NCBI RefSeq assembly: GCF_001422815.1
Contig: NZ_LMMP01000050.1
Location: 159,033 to 223,032, forward strand
DNA length: 64,000 nt
Direction: 5' to 3'
From: Methylobacterium sp. Leaf91
GTDB lineage: Bacteria; Pseudomonadota; Alphaproteobacteria; Rhizobiales; Beijerinckiaceae
The translations under genes and the position numbers were made by a program. The stretch's first letter is position 1. Each line of letters begins with the position of its first letter. Positions 1 through 8,951 of this stretch are shown piece by piece. The notes beneath the pieces are model-generated. The model was given only the letters and a program-made list of their open reading frames with translations, had not been told where the DNA came from and did no database searches.

Positions 1-238
1 GGCGGTGATCGCCCCGCTGGAAGACCAATCCTGCCGCTTGCCCCACTTTGAGGGCCAGTTCAGGGGTGATCACCCCGTTGGCACGGCCTCTGATGCCGTC
101 TGTGCCGAAATACTTACGCACGTTCTTCAATCCCGATCGTCACAGCCCACCATAGCGGGTCTCACCTCGCTGAATGGTATCGAAGCATGGCAAACGAATG
201 GTGGCCGGGCGGGAGCCTAGCTCATTCCTCGTCGCGCG

Positions 239-505
239 TCAGAAGGCCTGTGAAACAGCAATGATCAGCGAGACGAGGACAGCACCCTCGATCTGCTTGC
301 CAACGCTGAAATAGTAAAGCTCGACACACTGCCCGGTCGCCATGTTCACCTGCCAGAACCCGTCCGAACGCTCGTCAAGAGCAGGCTGCACGTCTCGAAC
401 GAATAGGCCAGCGGATCGAAAGCCAGGTCGAGTTTAACAATCTTGTCCCTCACCTCCTCGTTGCTCGTCACGCCGGCAAGCGCCTCGCCGTACGGTCGAT
501 CTATC
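239..505 (-). pseudogene. possible decayed coding remnant
   Basis: The first 500 bases hold no intact gene that I can support. On the minus strand two overlapping frames look protein-like. One encodes a stretch with EALAGVTSNEEVRDKIVKLD and stops early. A neighbouring frame then continues with a WQVNMATGQCVELYYFSVGK-like segment and ends at 239-241. A single frameshift would join them, so this may be a broken gene of unknown function. The upstream part (1-230) contains two copies of a GGTGATCRCCCCGYTGG motif near 4-20 and 66-82 and nothing else I recognise. I did not identify a family. Confidence 0.25.
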
Positions 506-530
506 CGCGGTGCCGCCCGATTCGGCTTTC

Positions 531-570
531 GGAAATCAAAAGAAAAGCGGCGAGGTCTCCCTCGCCGCTT
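531..570 (-). terminator. Rho-independent terminator of ftsH
   Basis: A perfect 11-bp stem (545-555 with 560-570, loop of 4) is followed, on the minus strand, by a T-rich run (TTTTCTTTTGATTT). It lies about 30 bases past the ftsH stop, so it should end the pal-cpoB-tilS-ftsH run of genes. Confidence 0.85.
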
Positions 571-600
571 TGATATCTCTGAAGAACGGACACCCTGGCA

Positions 601-2520
601 TCACGCCTGGGGCTGAGGCTCCAGCCCGCCTTCGTTGTCCCGCGGCCGGCCGCGACCGGCGGACGGGACGGAAGAACCACGGATCGGAGTCGGTCCATCA
701 CCGGCATCACGGATGGGCGGCTTGCCTGCGATCAGGTTCTTGATCTCGTCACCCGTGAGGGTTTCGTATTCGAGAAGCCCCTGGGCCAGTGCTTCGAGAT
801 CGTCCTTATGCTCGCCGAGGATGCGGCGGGCTTCCTCGAGGCCGGTTTCCACAAGGCGGCGAACCTCTGCGTCGATCTTCTGGGCGGTAGCCTCGGAAAC
901 CGTCTGCTGACGGCCCATGGACATGCCGAGGAAGACCTCGTCGTTGTTCTCGCCATAGGCCACGGTGCCGAGCTCAGGCGAGAAGCCCCAGCGGGTCACC
1001 ATCATACGAGCGAGACGTGTCGCCTGCTCGATGTCTGACTGGGCGCCGGAGGTAACCTTGTCGGCGCCGAACGTCATTTCTTCGGCGATGCGACCTCCCA
1101 TCATGATGGCGAGACGCGAGGTCATCTGCTCAAAGCTCATAGACAGCTTGTCGCGCTCCGGAAGCTGCATGACCATGCCCAGGGCCCGGCCACGCGGAAT
1201 GATCGTCGCCTTATGGACGGGATCAGTGGCAGGCACGTTGAAGGCGACAATGGCGTGGCCACCCTCGTGATAGGCGGTGAGCCTCTTCTCGTCCTCGGTC
1301 ATGACCAAGGTGCGCCGCTCCGCACCCATCATCACCTTGTCCTTGGCGTCCTCGAACTCGTGCATCGTGACGATGCGCTTGCCACGACGTGCGGCGAGCA
1401 GGGCCGATTCGTTGACGAGGTTCATCAGGTCGGCGCCGGAGAAACCAGGGGTCCCACGTGCGATGACCTTGAGATCGACATCCGGAGCCAAAGGCACCTT
1501 GCGAACGTGAACGCGAAGGATGCGCTCGCGGCCGACGACGTCGGGGTTCGGCACCATGATCTGGCGGTCGAAGCGGCCCGGACGCAGCAGGGCGGGGTCG
1601 AGCACGTCGGGACGGTTCGTGGCCGCAATGATGATCACGCCCTCGTTGGCCTCGAACCCGTCCATCTCCACGAGGAGTTGGTTCAATGTCTGCTCACGCT
1701 CGTCGTTGCCGCCGCCGAGACCCGCGCCGCGGTGGCGACCGACAGCGTCGATCTCATCGATGAAGATGATGCAGGGCGCATTCTTCTTGGCCTGCTCGAA
1801 CATGTCACGGACGCGGCTGGCACCGACGCCGACGAACATCTCGACGAAGTCCGAACCCGAGATCGTGAAAAACGGCACATTGGCTTCGCCCGCCACCGCA
1901 CGGGCAATGAGGGTCTTACCCGTGCCGGGAGGGCCGACGAGGAGCACCCCGCGTGGAATGCGACCGCCGAGACGCTGGAACTTCTGCGGATCACGCAGGA
2001 ACTCGACGATCTCCTGCAGGTCTTCCTTGGCTTCCTCCACGCCGGCGACGTCGTCGAAGCTCACGCGGCCAGAGGCCTCGGTGAGAAGCTTGGCCTTCGA
2101 CTTTCCGAAGCCCATGGCGCGCCCGGCACCCGACTGCATCTGGCGGCTCAGGAAAATCCAGGCACCGATGAAAACCAGGATGGGCAGCCAGCTCACGAGA
2201 AGCTGGATGAACCAGGGCGTGTTGTCCGAGGGGGGACGTGCGGTGATCTGCACACCCTTGCTCTGCAGCTTCGACACCAAGTTCGGGTCGTTGGGTGCAT
2301 AGGAGGTGAAGTTGCCACCGCCGACATAGGTACCACTCACATCCTGCCCGGAGATCACCACCGTCTGGATCTTGCCGGAATCGGCATCATTCAGAAGCTG
2401 GCTATAGGCGATCTCACTGCCGCCGCCGCGATGTCCCGGATTTTGGAACAGGGTGACGAGGGCAAGCACGAGCAGGAAGATGACGACCCACAAGGCAAAG
2501 TTGCGGAAGTTCGGGTTCAT
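601..2520 (-). CDS. ftsH: ATP-dependent zinc metalloprotease FtsH
   Basis: FtsH is the membrane-anchored AAA+ protease that degrades misfolded membrane proteins and short-lived regulators. The 639-residue product has a first membrane segment at about 8-25, a periplasmic domain, a second membrane segment at about 104-125, a Walker A motif GPPGTGKT at 196-203, Walker B IIFIDEID near 251, and the zinc-binding HEGGH motif at 418-422 (the E. coli enzyme has HEAGH). The length is normal for the family. The tail is Pro/Gly/Arg-rich and probably disordered. The gene follows tilS in the same direction with a gap of about 145 bases and has its own terminator. Identification is certain. Confidence 0.98.
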   Translation of the reverse strand: MNPNFRNFALWVVIFLLVLALVTLFQNPGHRGGGSEIAYSQLLNDADSGKIQTVVISGQDVSGTYVGGGNFTSYAPNDPNLVSKLQSKGVQITARPPSDNTPWFIQLLVSWLPILVFIGAWIFLSRQMQSGAGRAMGFGKSKAKLLTEASGRVSFDDVAGVEEAKEDLQEIVEFLRDPQKFQRLGGRIPRGVLLVGPPGTGKTLIARAVAGEANVPFFTISGSDFVEMFVGVGASRVRDMFEQAKKNAPCIIFIDEIDAVGRHRGAGLGGGNDEREQTLNQLLVEMDGFEANEGVIIIAATNRPDVLDPALLRPGRFDRQIMVPNPDVVGRERILRVHVRKVPLAPDVDLKVIARGTPGFSGADLMNLVNESALLAARRGKRIVTMHEFEDAKDKVMMGAERRTLVMTEDEKRLTAYHEGGHAIVAFNVPATDPVHKATIIPRGRALGMVMQLPERDKLSMSFEQMTSRLAIMMGGRIAEEMTFGADKVTSGAQSDIEQATRLARMMVTRWGFSPELGTVAYGENNDEVFLGMSMGRQQTVSEATAQKIDAEVRRLVETGLEEARRILGEHKDDLEALAQGLLEYETLTGDEIKNLIAGKPPIRDAGDGPTPIRGSSVPSAGRGRPRDNEGGLEPQPQA

Positions 2521-2665
2521 CGATCAATCCCTGGGGGCGTCCGGTCCCGCGCTTGGTGGGCGGATCACGCGGATGCATGTCGGCAATGTAGGCAGTGCCG
2601 CCTCCCTTGCCAAGTAAATCGGGCCTGCCTGCGGCAAGCCGGTCGGCGGAAAGGTGAGCGCGTCC

Positions 2666-3673
2666 CTAAGATGGGGACCGTCGCGCCGGTGCCGGAGAGA
2701 AGGAGAGGACGCCCTCGGCCCCAAGTTCGACGAGGATGCCCCGAAGCGTGCGTCGCATGGCGGTGCCTGCGGTGAGGGCCGGCCGAAGCTCTTCGAAGAC
2801 GAGCCGCTCCATGCGTTCCAGGCGCCCTAACCCTCCCCCTCCGGCCTCGTTCAATGCGAGGTCGACGACGCGAATAAGGATCGCATCCGGAAGAGCGGCC
2901 AGTAGGCGGCCATCCAGGACAACGGCATCGGCGGTAAGGCGGAGCCTGATAAAGGTGGACTGCGCTGCATCGCGTAACGCGTCCTCGTCGCGAGACATGC
3001 GGGCCGCCAGACGGCAGAGCCGTTCGGCGTTGAGACCTTCCGCTGCGAGGTCGGGCATCAGTCGGCGTAAACGTGCACGTGCGAAGCGCTCATCCACATT
3101 CGAAGGATCGCTCGCGTATGCCAGCCCATGAGCCGAGCAGTAGGCGATGAGGTCCGCCTTTGGAATATGGAGGAAGGGTCTTGCTAGGCGAAGGCCTGGT
3201 GCAAGCTCCCGGTCGCGCCGCATACCCGCGAGACCAGCCGGACCGCTTCCGGCGAGGAGCCGCATCAGCACGGTCTCTGCCTGATCGTCAGCCGTATGGC
3301 CCGTCAGTATTGTGTCCGCGCCGATCCCAGTCGCGCATTCCGCCAGGAGGGCGTAGCGCGCCTGGCGTGCGGCGGCTTGAATACCCCGGCTAGGCTTGTC
3401 GCCGTCCCAGCTCAGGATGTGGTGCCTCAAACCAAGCGCCCGCGCAGTGATCCCGACGTTCCGGGCCTCGACGCCTCCCTCCGCACGAAGACGATGATCC
3501 ACCGTCGCGACTTGGATCGGATGCGCCGCCCCGGACCGGGCGGCCGCATGCATCAATGCAGTAGAGTCCGGTCCGCCGGAAACTGCGATGAGCAGGTTGC
3601 GAGTTTCGAGATAGGGCTTCAGCGCCGTGACAAGCGTCGCGTCGATCCCGTCACCCGCTGGGGTGGCATTCAA
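2666..3673 (-). CDS. tilS: tRNA(Ile)-lysidine synthetase TilS
   Basis: TilS attaches lysine to C34 of the CAU-anticodon isoleucine tRNA, which changes both its decoding and its charging. The 335-residue protein carries the PP-loop ATP-binding motif SGGPDS near residue 35, followed by the N-type ATP pyrophosphatase fold with GHTADDQAET near 125. The start is a TTG whose second and third bases are part of the stop codon of cpoB (TTGA overlap), so the two are probably translationally coupled. The C-terminal region is shorter than in E. coli TilS, as is usual in alphaproteobacteria. Confidence 0.93.
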   Translation of the reverse strand: MNATPAGDGIDATLVTALKPYLETRNLLIAVSGGPDSTALMHAAARSGAAHPIQVATVDHRLRAEGGVEARNVGITARALGLRHHILSWDGDKPSRGIQAAARQARYALLAECATGIGADTILTGHTADDQAETVLMRLLAGSGPAGLAGMRRDRELAPGLRLARPFLHIPKADLIAYCSAHGLAYASDPSNVDERFARARLRRLMPDLAAEGLNAERLCRLAARMSRDEDALRDAAQSTFIRLRLTADAVVLDGRLLAALPDAILIRVVDLALNEAGGGGLGRLERMERLVFEELRPALTAGTAMRRTLRGILVELGAEGVLSFSPAPARRSPS

Positions 3674-4638
3674 GCGGCGCAGCGGGCGCGTTTCTGCTCG
3701 CGAACCACGCTCTGGCGGACACCCTGCGCTGCGGACGGGAACTTCCGCTCCAGCTCGGCGAGAGTGGCGCAGGCCTGTTCCCGTGCGCCGAGTGCATTCA
3801 GAGATATTCCAAGCTTCAGCATCGCATCCGGCGCCTGGGGCGAGCGCGCGTAATCCGTGGAGACCTTCAGAAACTGCTCGGCCGCCTCGCGGTTGCGGTT
3901 GCGCTGAAGGTAGCTCTCACCGAGCCAGTACGTCGCCGACGGCACCTGCGCGTCGCGCGGATGCGATTGAATGAACTGGCGTAGGCTCATCTCCGCCTGT
4001 TCGTAATGGCGTCCGGTGATGTAGCCGTAAGCCGTCTCGTAATCCGCCCGTGCATCGCCTGTCGTGGTGGCGGCCACGCTGGTCATCGGGCGCGACGGGC
4101 TCGCGAGAGCGCCCGTCGTAGGAACGCGCGACGGGGGCGTGAGGTCGACGGGGCCACCTAGGCCGGGAGGCGACAGGCCAGGCTCTTCGTCATCGGCATC
4201 GACCACGGTGGGCGGCACACTCGGTCCCCGAGACGGTGGTGCGGTCGCGATGGCAGCCGACGGCATAGTCGTGCCGAGCGGCATCGGCCCGCCGGGACGA
4301 CCCGGATTCTGATCCGGGTTGAAGGCATCGCTGCGCTTTTGCGTCTTGGCTTGACCGGGATTGGTACCTGACGGGGATGCGGCGGGCTTTCCAGCGCCAC
4401 CCTTGCCTTCTTGCAGGCGATATTCGACGTCCTCTTGGAACTTGCGAAGCTGTTCCTTGAGCTGGCGATTCTCATATTGCAGCGTCTCGATCTGACCAGC
4501 CATCTGACGGGACTGGTTCTCGATGCGGTTCAGACGGACGACAAATTCCGACGCATCCTGGGCCGTCGCCGAACCGCCGACGGTCAAGGGAGACAGGAAC
4601 GTGAGAAACGTGGACGCGATGAGCAGGCGGCGGAGCAT
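3670..4638 (-). CDS. cpoB: cell division coordinator CpoB (YbgF), TPR periplasmic protein
   Basis: CpoB works with the Tol-Pal system to coordinate outer-membrane constriction with septal wall synthesis. I chose the ATG at 4636-4638 because it opens a clear signal peptide (MLRRLLIASTFLTF..., cleavage near SATAQ); a longer frame to 4719 lacks signal features. After the signal comes a coiled coil of about 45 residues (VVRLNRIENQSRQMAGQ... LKEQLRKF), a Pro/Gly-rich linker and a C-terminal TPR region of about 120 residues (DYETAYGYI... ATYWLGESYL... DAMLKLGISL). This order is diagnostic for YbgF. It sits between pal and tilS. Confidence 0.93.
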   Translation of the reverse strand: MLRRLLIASTFLTFLSPLTVGGSATAQDASEFVVRLNRIENQSRQMAGQIETLQYENRQLKEQLRKFQEDVEYRLQEGKGGAGKPAASPSGTNPGQAKTQKRSDAFNPDQNPGRPGGPMPLGTTMPSAAIATAPPSRGPSVPPTVVDADDEEPGLSPPGLGGPVDLTPPSRVPTTGALASPSRPMTSVAATTTGDARADYETAYGYITGRHYEQAEMSLRQFIQSHPRDAQVPSATYWLGESYLQRNRNREAAEQFLKVSTDYARSPQAPDAMLKLGISLNALGAREQACATLAELERKFPSAAQGVRQSVVREQKRARCAA

Positions 4639-4755
4639 GGGAATCGGCACCTGTGGTCGGATCGGACGAGGATGCATCGGCAGCGCCCCGCCGATAGCAG
4701 ATGTGCCTGGACGCAGCAAAAGTGGGCTGCGCCCGTAATGGCTAACCTTACGTTC

Positions 4756-5256
4756 TCAGGAGCCGGCGCCCCGATCGAGGACGGTCACGGCGCGGCGGTT
4801 CTGTGACCAGCAGGAGATATCGTTGCACACGGCGACCGGGCGCTCTTTACCATAGGAAACCGTCCGCATCCGTCCGGCGGCGAGGCCGCGCGAGGACAAG
4901 TAGTCCTTGACGGATTGGGCGCGGCGCTCGCCGAGCGAGAAGTTGTACTCGCGGGTGCCGCGTTCGTCGGCATGGCCTTCGACCAGGAAGGTGTAGCGGG
5001 GATAGCGCTGCAGCCACTGGGCCTGTTTGTCGAGGGTGGCGGTGGCGGTCGGCGTCAAATCGGTCGAATCCGATTCGAAGAAGACGCGGTCGCCGATATT
5101 GACGACGAAGTCCTGCGCGCTGCCCGGCGTATTGGCGCCTCCTGCGAAGCCCGAAGCGTCGGCAAGATCCTTGTCGTTTGTGCAGGCAGCGACACTGAGC
5201 GCGGCGCAAAGGGCCGCCGCGAGCGGAAACACGCGAAAGCGCGCGGTCATCGACAT
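4756..5256 (-). CDS. pal: peptidoglycan-associated lipoprotein Pal
   Basis: Pal is an outer-membrane lipoprotein that binds peptidoglycan through an OmpA-like domain and links to the Tol complex. The product is 166 residues with a lipobox at LSVAAC near residue 25. The OmpA-like domain (about 60-160) contains the peptidoglycan-binding signature VEGHADERGTREYNFSLGER and the NRR element near the C-terminus. Two in-frame starts lie 6 bases apart (5256 and 5250). cpoB follows about 117 bases later. tolB, usually directly upstream of pal, is not found: the next upstream gene on this strand is an HPt protein. Confidence 0.95.
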   Translation of the reverse strand: MSMTARFRVFPLAAALCAALSVAACTNDKDLADASGFAGGANTPGSAQDFVVNIGDRVFFESDSTDLTPTATATLDKQAQWLQRYPRYTFLVEGHADERGTREYNFSLGERRAQSVKDYLSSRGLAAGRMRTVSYGKERPVAVCNDISCWSQNRRAVTVLDRGAGS

Positions 5257-5581
5257 GGTCGTGGTCTCCTCGGGCGGGGTGTCCGGTTCCGGAGCGTCCC
5301 AGCGGGGTCGTTTGGTGGTAGGACCTATGTAGGTCGAGCGGGTTAAGCGAAGGTTCCGTCAACCTTGACGGGGTGTTTCAAAGACTGAAATCCAGTCGCG
5401 GCGTGTGACGCTGAGCACCTCAATTCAACGAAACGACCTCGTGACCGGCGCGATACCCTGTGTCGCACCTGAAATGCGGCAGCTGCGCGACGAAAAAGCT
5501 GCTTGCTCCTCTCCTCCGACGGGTGTGTCTTCGGCGCAACGGAGCATTGCGGTGAGGTGTTCGGAAGACGCGAAAGTGCTG

Positions 5582-5947
5582 TCACCCGTATGCGCCCAAG
5601 ACGGCGAGCGCGTCGAGCGCGCGCTTGGCGGCGACCCGGCCTTCCTGCAGCGGGACGTCGATATCACCGCCATTGAGGCAAGCTTGAGCGATCGCCGAAC
5701 AGCACCGCGAGAGGTCGACGAAGCCGAGAGCCCCACTCGATGCCAGGAGTGCATGGGCGTCCTGCCCGATGGCGATCCGATCGTCGTTCCCTGCTCGAAA
5801 CCGGATTCGGATCTCGACGATGAGCAGGGACAGAAGCTGCATCAAGTGGTCGCGTCCAAGCAGGACTTCGAGTTCGGCGAGCGTAGCTTCATTGCAGACC
5901 GCCCACCTCCCCTTCTCCGCCGTTGGCTCCAACGCTGCCTCGCGCAT
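5582..5947 (-). CDS. histidine phosphotransfer (HPt) domain protein
   Basis: The product is a single small helical domain of about 121 residues. The segment DAHALLASSGALGF fits the HPt signature, in which a histidine on an amphipathic helix accepts and passes on phosphoryl groups (HxLxGxxxxxG-like). ATG at 5945-5947 is preceded by GGAG about 11 bases upstream; a GTG 33 bases further up (5980) is a weaker choice. It is divergent from the response regulator at 6065, with a shared 117-base intergenic region, which suggests that the two form a small phosphorelay. No histidine kinase lies next to it. Partner and output are unknown. Confidence 0.75.
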   Translation of the reverse strand: MREAALEPTAEKGRWAVCNEATLAELEVLLGRDHLMQLLSLLIVEIRIRFRAGNDDRIAIGQDAHALLASSGALGFVDLSRCCSAIAQACLNGGDIDVPLQEGRVAAKRALDALAVLGAYG

Positions 5948-6064
5948 CGTCACACGGTCTCCAAACGACCCTCCGTCCACGTTGCGAGCGACACCCGAGT
6001 CGACGCGACCGTTGATGGAAGCTTAACCATTAATGCAGCCATTTGTTGGTGTAGGATAGGGTCG

Positions 6065-6481
6065 ATGGCCGGAATGAGTGGCACACCGAAAGTTCTGATC
6101 GTCGAGGATAATTTCCTTCTGCTGGATATGTTGACGATCCAGTGCGAGCGCGCTGGTCTCGCAGTCGTCGCCGCGTCAAGCGGAGAAGACGCCTTGACGC
6201 TTCTCAGGATTCATGGCGTCGATATCGACTGGTTGCTGACCGATATCAATCTCGCGGGGATGATAGACGGATGGACGGTGGCTCTTGCCTTCCGCGAGGT
6301 TCGCCCCGACCGCCCGGTGATCTATGCATCGACGAATGCTTATTTTGACCGCAGGCCCCTTCGGGGAAGCCTTTCGGTCCGCAAGCCGTTCCAGATCCGC
6401 GAAATCGTTGCGCTTGCCCGAATGATGGCGGCTGAGCGAGGCTTGCCGCCAAGATCCGTTTCTCACCACGGATCAGCGTGA
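6065..6481 (+). CDS. single-domain response regulator (REC)
   Basis: The 138-residue protein is a stand-alone receiver domain with no output domain. KVLIVEDN supplies the acidic pocket, the aspartate in LLTDINLAG is the likely phosphorylation site, and the lysine in SVRKPF is the conserved C-terminal lysine. The open frame continues far upstream to about 5405, but that part is antisense to the HPt gene and has no receiver features, so I use ATG 6065, which has an AGGATAGG ribosome site just upstream. It is divergent to the HPt gene and convergent with the cyclase that ends at 6487. Confidence 0.85.
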   Translation: MAGMSGTPKVLIVEDNFLLLDMLTIQCERAGLAVVAASSGEDALTLLRIHGVDIDWLLTDINLAGMIDGWTVALAFREVRPDRPVIYASTNAYFDRRPLRGSLSVRKPFQIREIVALARMMAAERGLPPRSVSHHGSA

Positions 6482-6486
6482 AGCGG

Positions 6487-7533
6487 TCACAAGTGTTCTG
6501 CCGGAGGGGCTAGCCGGAACGTCCCCCGTCCTTCCGCCTTGGCCGCATACAGCGCCATGTCGGCCTCGGCGAAGATGTCTTCCGATTTGTGGCGTGCCAT
6601 CATGGCGATGCCGATCGACACTCCGATCGTGAAGGTCCCCTGCCCCCAAGCGATGGGCGGCGCCATGGCAGCGATGATACGCTCCGCCAAGACGGCGAGG
6701 TCGGGAGGATCGATGGTGGCGTCCACCACGATGCCGAACTCGTCCCCCCCGATACGAGCCACGAACTCGGTGTGACGGCACGTCTGCATAAGACGTCGCC
6801 CGACCTCCGTAAGACAAGCATCACCGGCCATATGGCCATATGTGTCGTTGACTTGTTTGAAGCCGTCGAGGTCGAGGAGCAACAAAGCTCCCATTCTGCC
6901 CATAGCTGTGAGCCGAGTGTAGAAAACGGTGCGGTTCGGCAGGCCCGTCAGCGTGTCGAACTCTGCGAGATAACGGGTCCGGTCTGCGAGGATCTTCTCC
7001 TCGGTGATGTCCTGCTTCATGCCGAAGATACGGACCGGGATTCCGCTGTCGCATTCCACCGTTGCGGTCAGGCGGATCCAGCGGCGGTTGCCTGCGACGG
7101 TCATAATTTCGGCGTCGAGGGTAAAGCCGCCGCGTTCGGCGATGGCCTGGCTACGGAGCGCGTCGAGGCGGATGCGCGACGCCGGGCTGTAGCATGCCAG
7201 GGTCGTCTCGCGGTCCACCGGCGAGCCCACCGGTAGATCGAACATCCTGTAAACGGCATCGGTCCAGGTCAGTGCCTCATCTTCGAGGCGGCATTCCCAG
7301 ACTCCGATCTTGGCTACGGCGGAGGCGCGTTCGAAGATTTTCCGGCTATGGGCGAGGGACACTGCCTGTGCGTCGATGAAACGGGCTTGTTCCTCGACAC
7401 GCGCCTGCAGGCTCGCGATCAGCGCTGCATCGCCATTTTGCTCGATCGTGAACTCTCCGAGACCAGCGGGATCCCCGTCGAGACGGATCAGCACGGTTGA
7501 GCAGGGCGATAGGGCGGTGCGGACCTCATGCAT
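6487..7533 (-). CDS. PAS-GGDEF diguanylate cyclase
   Basis: The 348-residue protein should make cyclic di-GMP. It has a short coiled-coil lead (ALIASLQARVEEQARFIDAQ), a PAS fold at about 65-180 with the PAC-like end IRIFGMKQDITEEK, and a GGDEF domain at about 190-345 with the intact active-site motif RIGGDEFG. An RxxD inhibitory site is not obvious upstream of the motif. No membrane segments are seen, so it is probably cytosolic and senses an internal signal through PAS. ATG 7531-7533 was chosen because the longer frame to 7878 overlaps hemC and is Arg-rich. No EAL domain is present. Confidence 0.9.
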   Translation of the reverse strand: MHEVRTALSPCSTVLIRLDGDPAGLGEFTIEQNGDAALIASLQARVEEQARFIDAQAVSLAHSRKIFERASAVAKIGVWECRLEDEALTWTDAVYRMFDLPVGSPVDRETTLACYSPASRIRLDALRSQAIAERGGFTLDAEIMTVAGNRRWIRLTATVECDSGIPVRIFGMKQDITEEKILADRTRYLAEFDTLTGLPNRTVFYTRLTAMGRMGALLLLDLDGFKQVNDTYGHMAGDACLTEVGRRLMQTCRHTEFVARIGGDEFGIVVDATIDPPDLAVLAERIIAAMAPPIAWGQGTFTIGVSIGIAMMARHKSEDIFAEADMALYAAKAEGRGTFRLAPPAEHL

Positions 7534-7676
7534 CGGTATTCTCAGGCCGAGAAGTGTATGAGACTGTACACAGACAGTACCGGACGAGCGATTAACCGTT
7601 CCTCTTCCGTCCGCAAGGCGCGAAGATGCCGCGCCCGACCGGATACCAAGCTCCCGCGACCGATGCGTGCGCCAAG

Positions 7677-8600
7677 CTATTGCAGATGCTTGGCGTAGGT
7701 GTCGCCAGCGGCACGTTTCAGCTCGGCGCCGGCGTCCTGTCCGATTCCGGCCGCATCGGATACCGCGCCAGAGCGGTGGACCGCCCAATGAGCACTGCCG
7801 TCGGGCAGGAACAACAGGCCGTTCAGGGTCAGCACCCCGCCGTCGATCCGTGCCAGGGCCGCGATGGGCGTGCGGCACGACCCGTCAAGCTCCGCAAGGA
7901 GGCCACGCTCAGCATCGAGTTCAGCCGTGGCCGTCGGGGACCGGAGGGGGGCAAGCAGAGCTCGAACATCGGAATCCACCTCCCGGCATTCGATGCCGAG
8001 GGCGCCCTGGGCCACGGCGGGGAGCATCTCCTCCACGGACAGGACGCTTCGTGCCATGTCGGCCATGCCGAGGCGTTCGAGACCGCAGAGGGCCAGAAGC
8101 GTCGCCTCGCATGTGCCCTCCTGGAGCTTGCGCATTCTTGTGTTGGCGTTGCCGCGCATGGGGACGATGCGCAGGTCCGGCCGGCGCATGAGAACCTGGG
8201 CGGCCCGGCGCAGGGAAGAAGTGCCCACGCGCGCTCCTGGTGCGAGGCCGGCAAAGCCCTCCGCTTGCGCCGAGAGGAATGCATCGCGTGGATCGTCCCG
8301 TTCCAGGATGCAAGCGATGACCAGCCCCTCGGGTAGCCAGGTTTCGACATCCTTCATGGAATGCACGGCCACGTCGACCACGTCGGCGAAGAGGGCCTGT
8401 TCAAGCTCCTTCGTGAAGAGTCCCTTGCCGCCGATTTCGGACAGGGGGCGGTCGAGGATGCGGTCGGCGACCGTGTTCACCACCACCAGCTCCGTTTCCA
8501 GCCCCGGATTTGCGGCCACGATCTTGTCGCGGACCATTCCCGTCTGCGCGAGAGCCATGGGGCTGCCGCGGGTGCCGATGCGGAGGGGGCGCTGAATCAT
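7677..8600 (-). CDS. hemC: hydroxymethylbilane synthase (porphobilinogen deaminase)
   Basis: HemC joins four porphobilinogen molecules into hydroxymethylbilane, the linear tetrapyrrole precursor of heme, siroheme and cobalamin. The N-terminus LRIGTRGSPMALAQ and the internal VGTSSLRRAAQ are family signatures. The cofactor-binding cysteine lies in LDGSCRTPIAA near residue 240. The ATG at 8598-8600 gives 307 residues, the usual size; a further ATG 21 bases upstream is less likely. It stands alone, with no hemD or other heme gene adjacent. Upstream lies a 350-base gap. Confidence 0.96.
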   Translation of the reverse strand: MIQRPLRIGTRGSPMALAQTGMVRDKIVAANPGLETELVVVNTVADRILDRPLSEIGGKGLFTKELEQALFADVVDVAVHSMKDVETWLPEGLVIACILERDDPRDAFLSAQAEGFAGLAPGARVGTSSLRRAAQVLMRRPDLRIVPMRGNANTRMRKLQEGTCEATLLALCGLERLGMADMARSVLSVEEMLPAVAQGALGIECREVDSDVRALLAPLRSPTATAELDAERGLLAELDGSCRTPIAALARIDGGVLTLNGLLFLPDGSAHWAVHRSGAVSDAAGIGQDAGAELKRAAGDTYAKHLQ

Positions 8601-8951
8601 GGGCGATGGACGCCTGTGCAAGGACGCTTCGGATAAGACCGCCTCTGTCGAGGACGGTATCCTTCAGTAAGCAGTCGGCGATCGGCTGTCACGGTGGCGG
8701 AGGCTTTGCGCGAGCCGCGCGCCAGGGAGTGAAAGAAATCTATTAACCCACCCCGATCATCGGATCCTGATGATAGGAAGCCGATCGTATTTCGACCTCC
8801 AACGAAATGAGAGATGGCTTCGAGCAAGCTCGAACGTTCGCGCGATACGCATTTTCCTTAGGATGATGCGGGACTGCTGCCGGACAGCAGCTTGCTCCTC
8901 CTGCCCGTTCCCCTTGGGGCATGATGCCGCCGGTCATGACGGGTCTGGACG
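8601..8951. other. intergenic region with two adjacent palindromes
   Basis: No gene is supported here. The one structured part is at 8819-8840: TTCGAGC-AA-GCTCGAA (8819-8834) overlaps a second 10-base palindrome CGAACGTTCG (8831-8840). These could be operator half-sites or the end hairpin of the monooxygenase gene that stops at 8952. Confidence 0.35.

Noticed and set aside
1213..2775. Long plus-strand frames antisense to ftsH (and similar frames antisense to gyrA, hom, ilvD and eutB)
   Set aside because: GC-rich codon bias opens antisense frames; products are His/Arg/Gly-rich without domains, and the opposite strand encodes certain proteins.
5405..6064. N-terminal extension of the response regulator
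   Set aside because: The open frame is long, but it is antisense to the HPt gene, has no domain signature, and a good ribosome site precedes ATG 6065.
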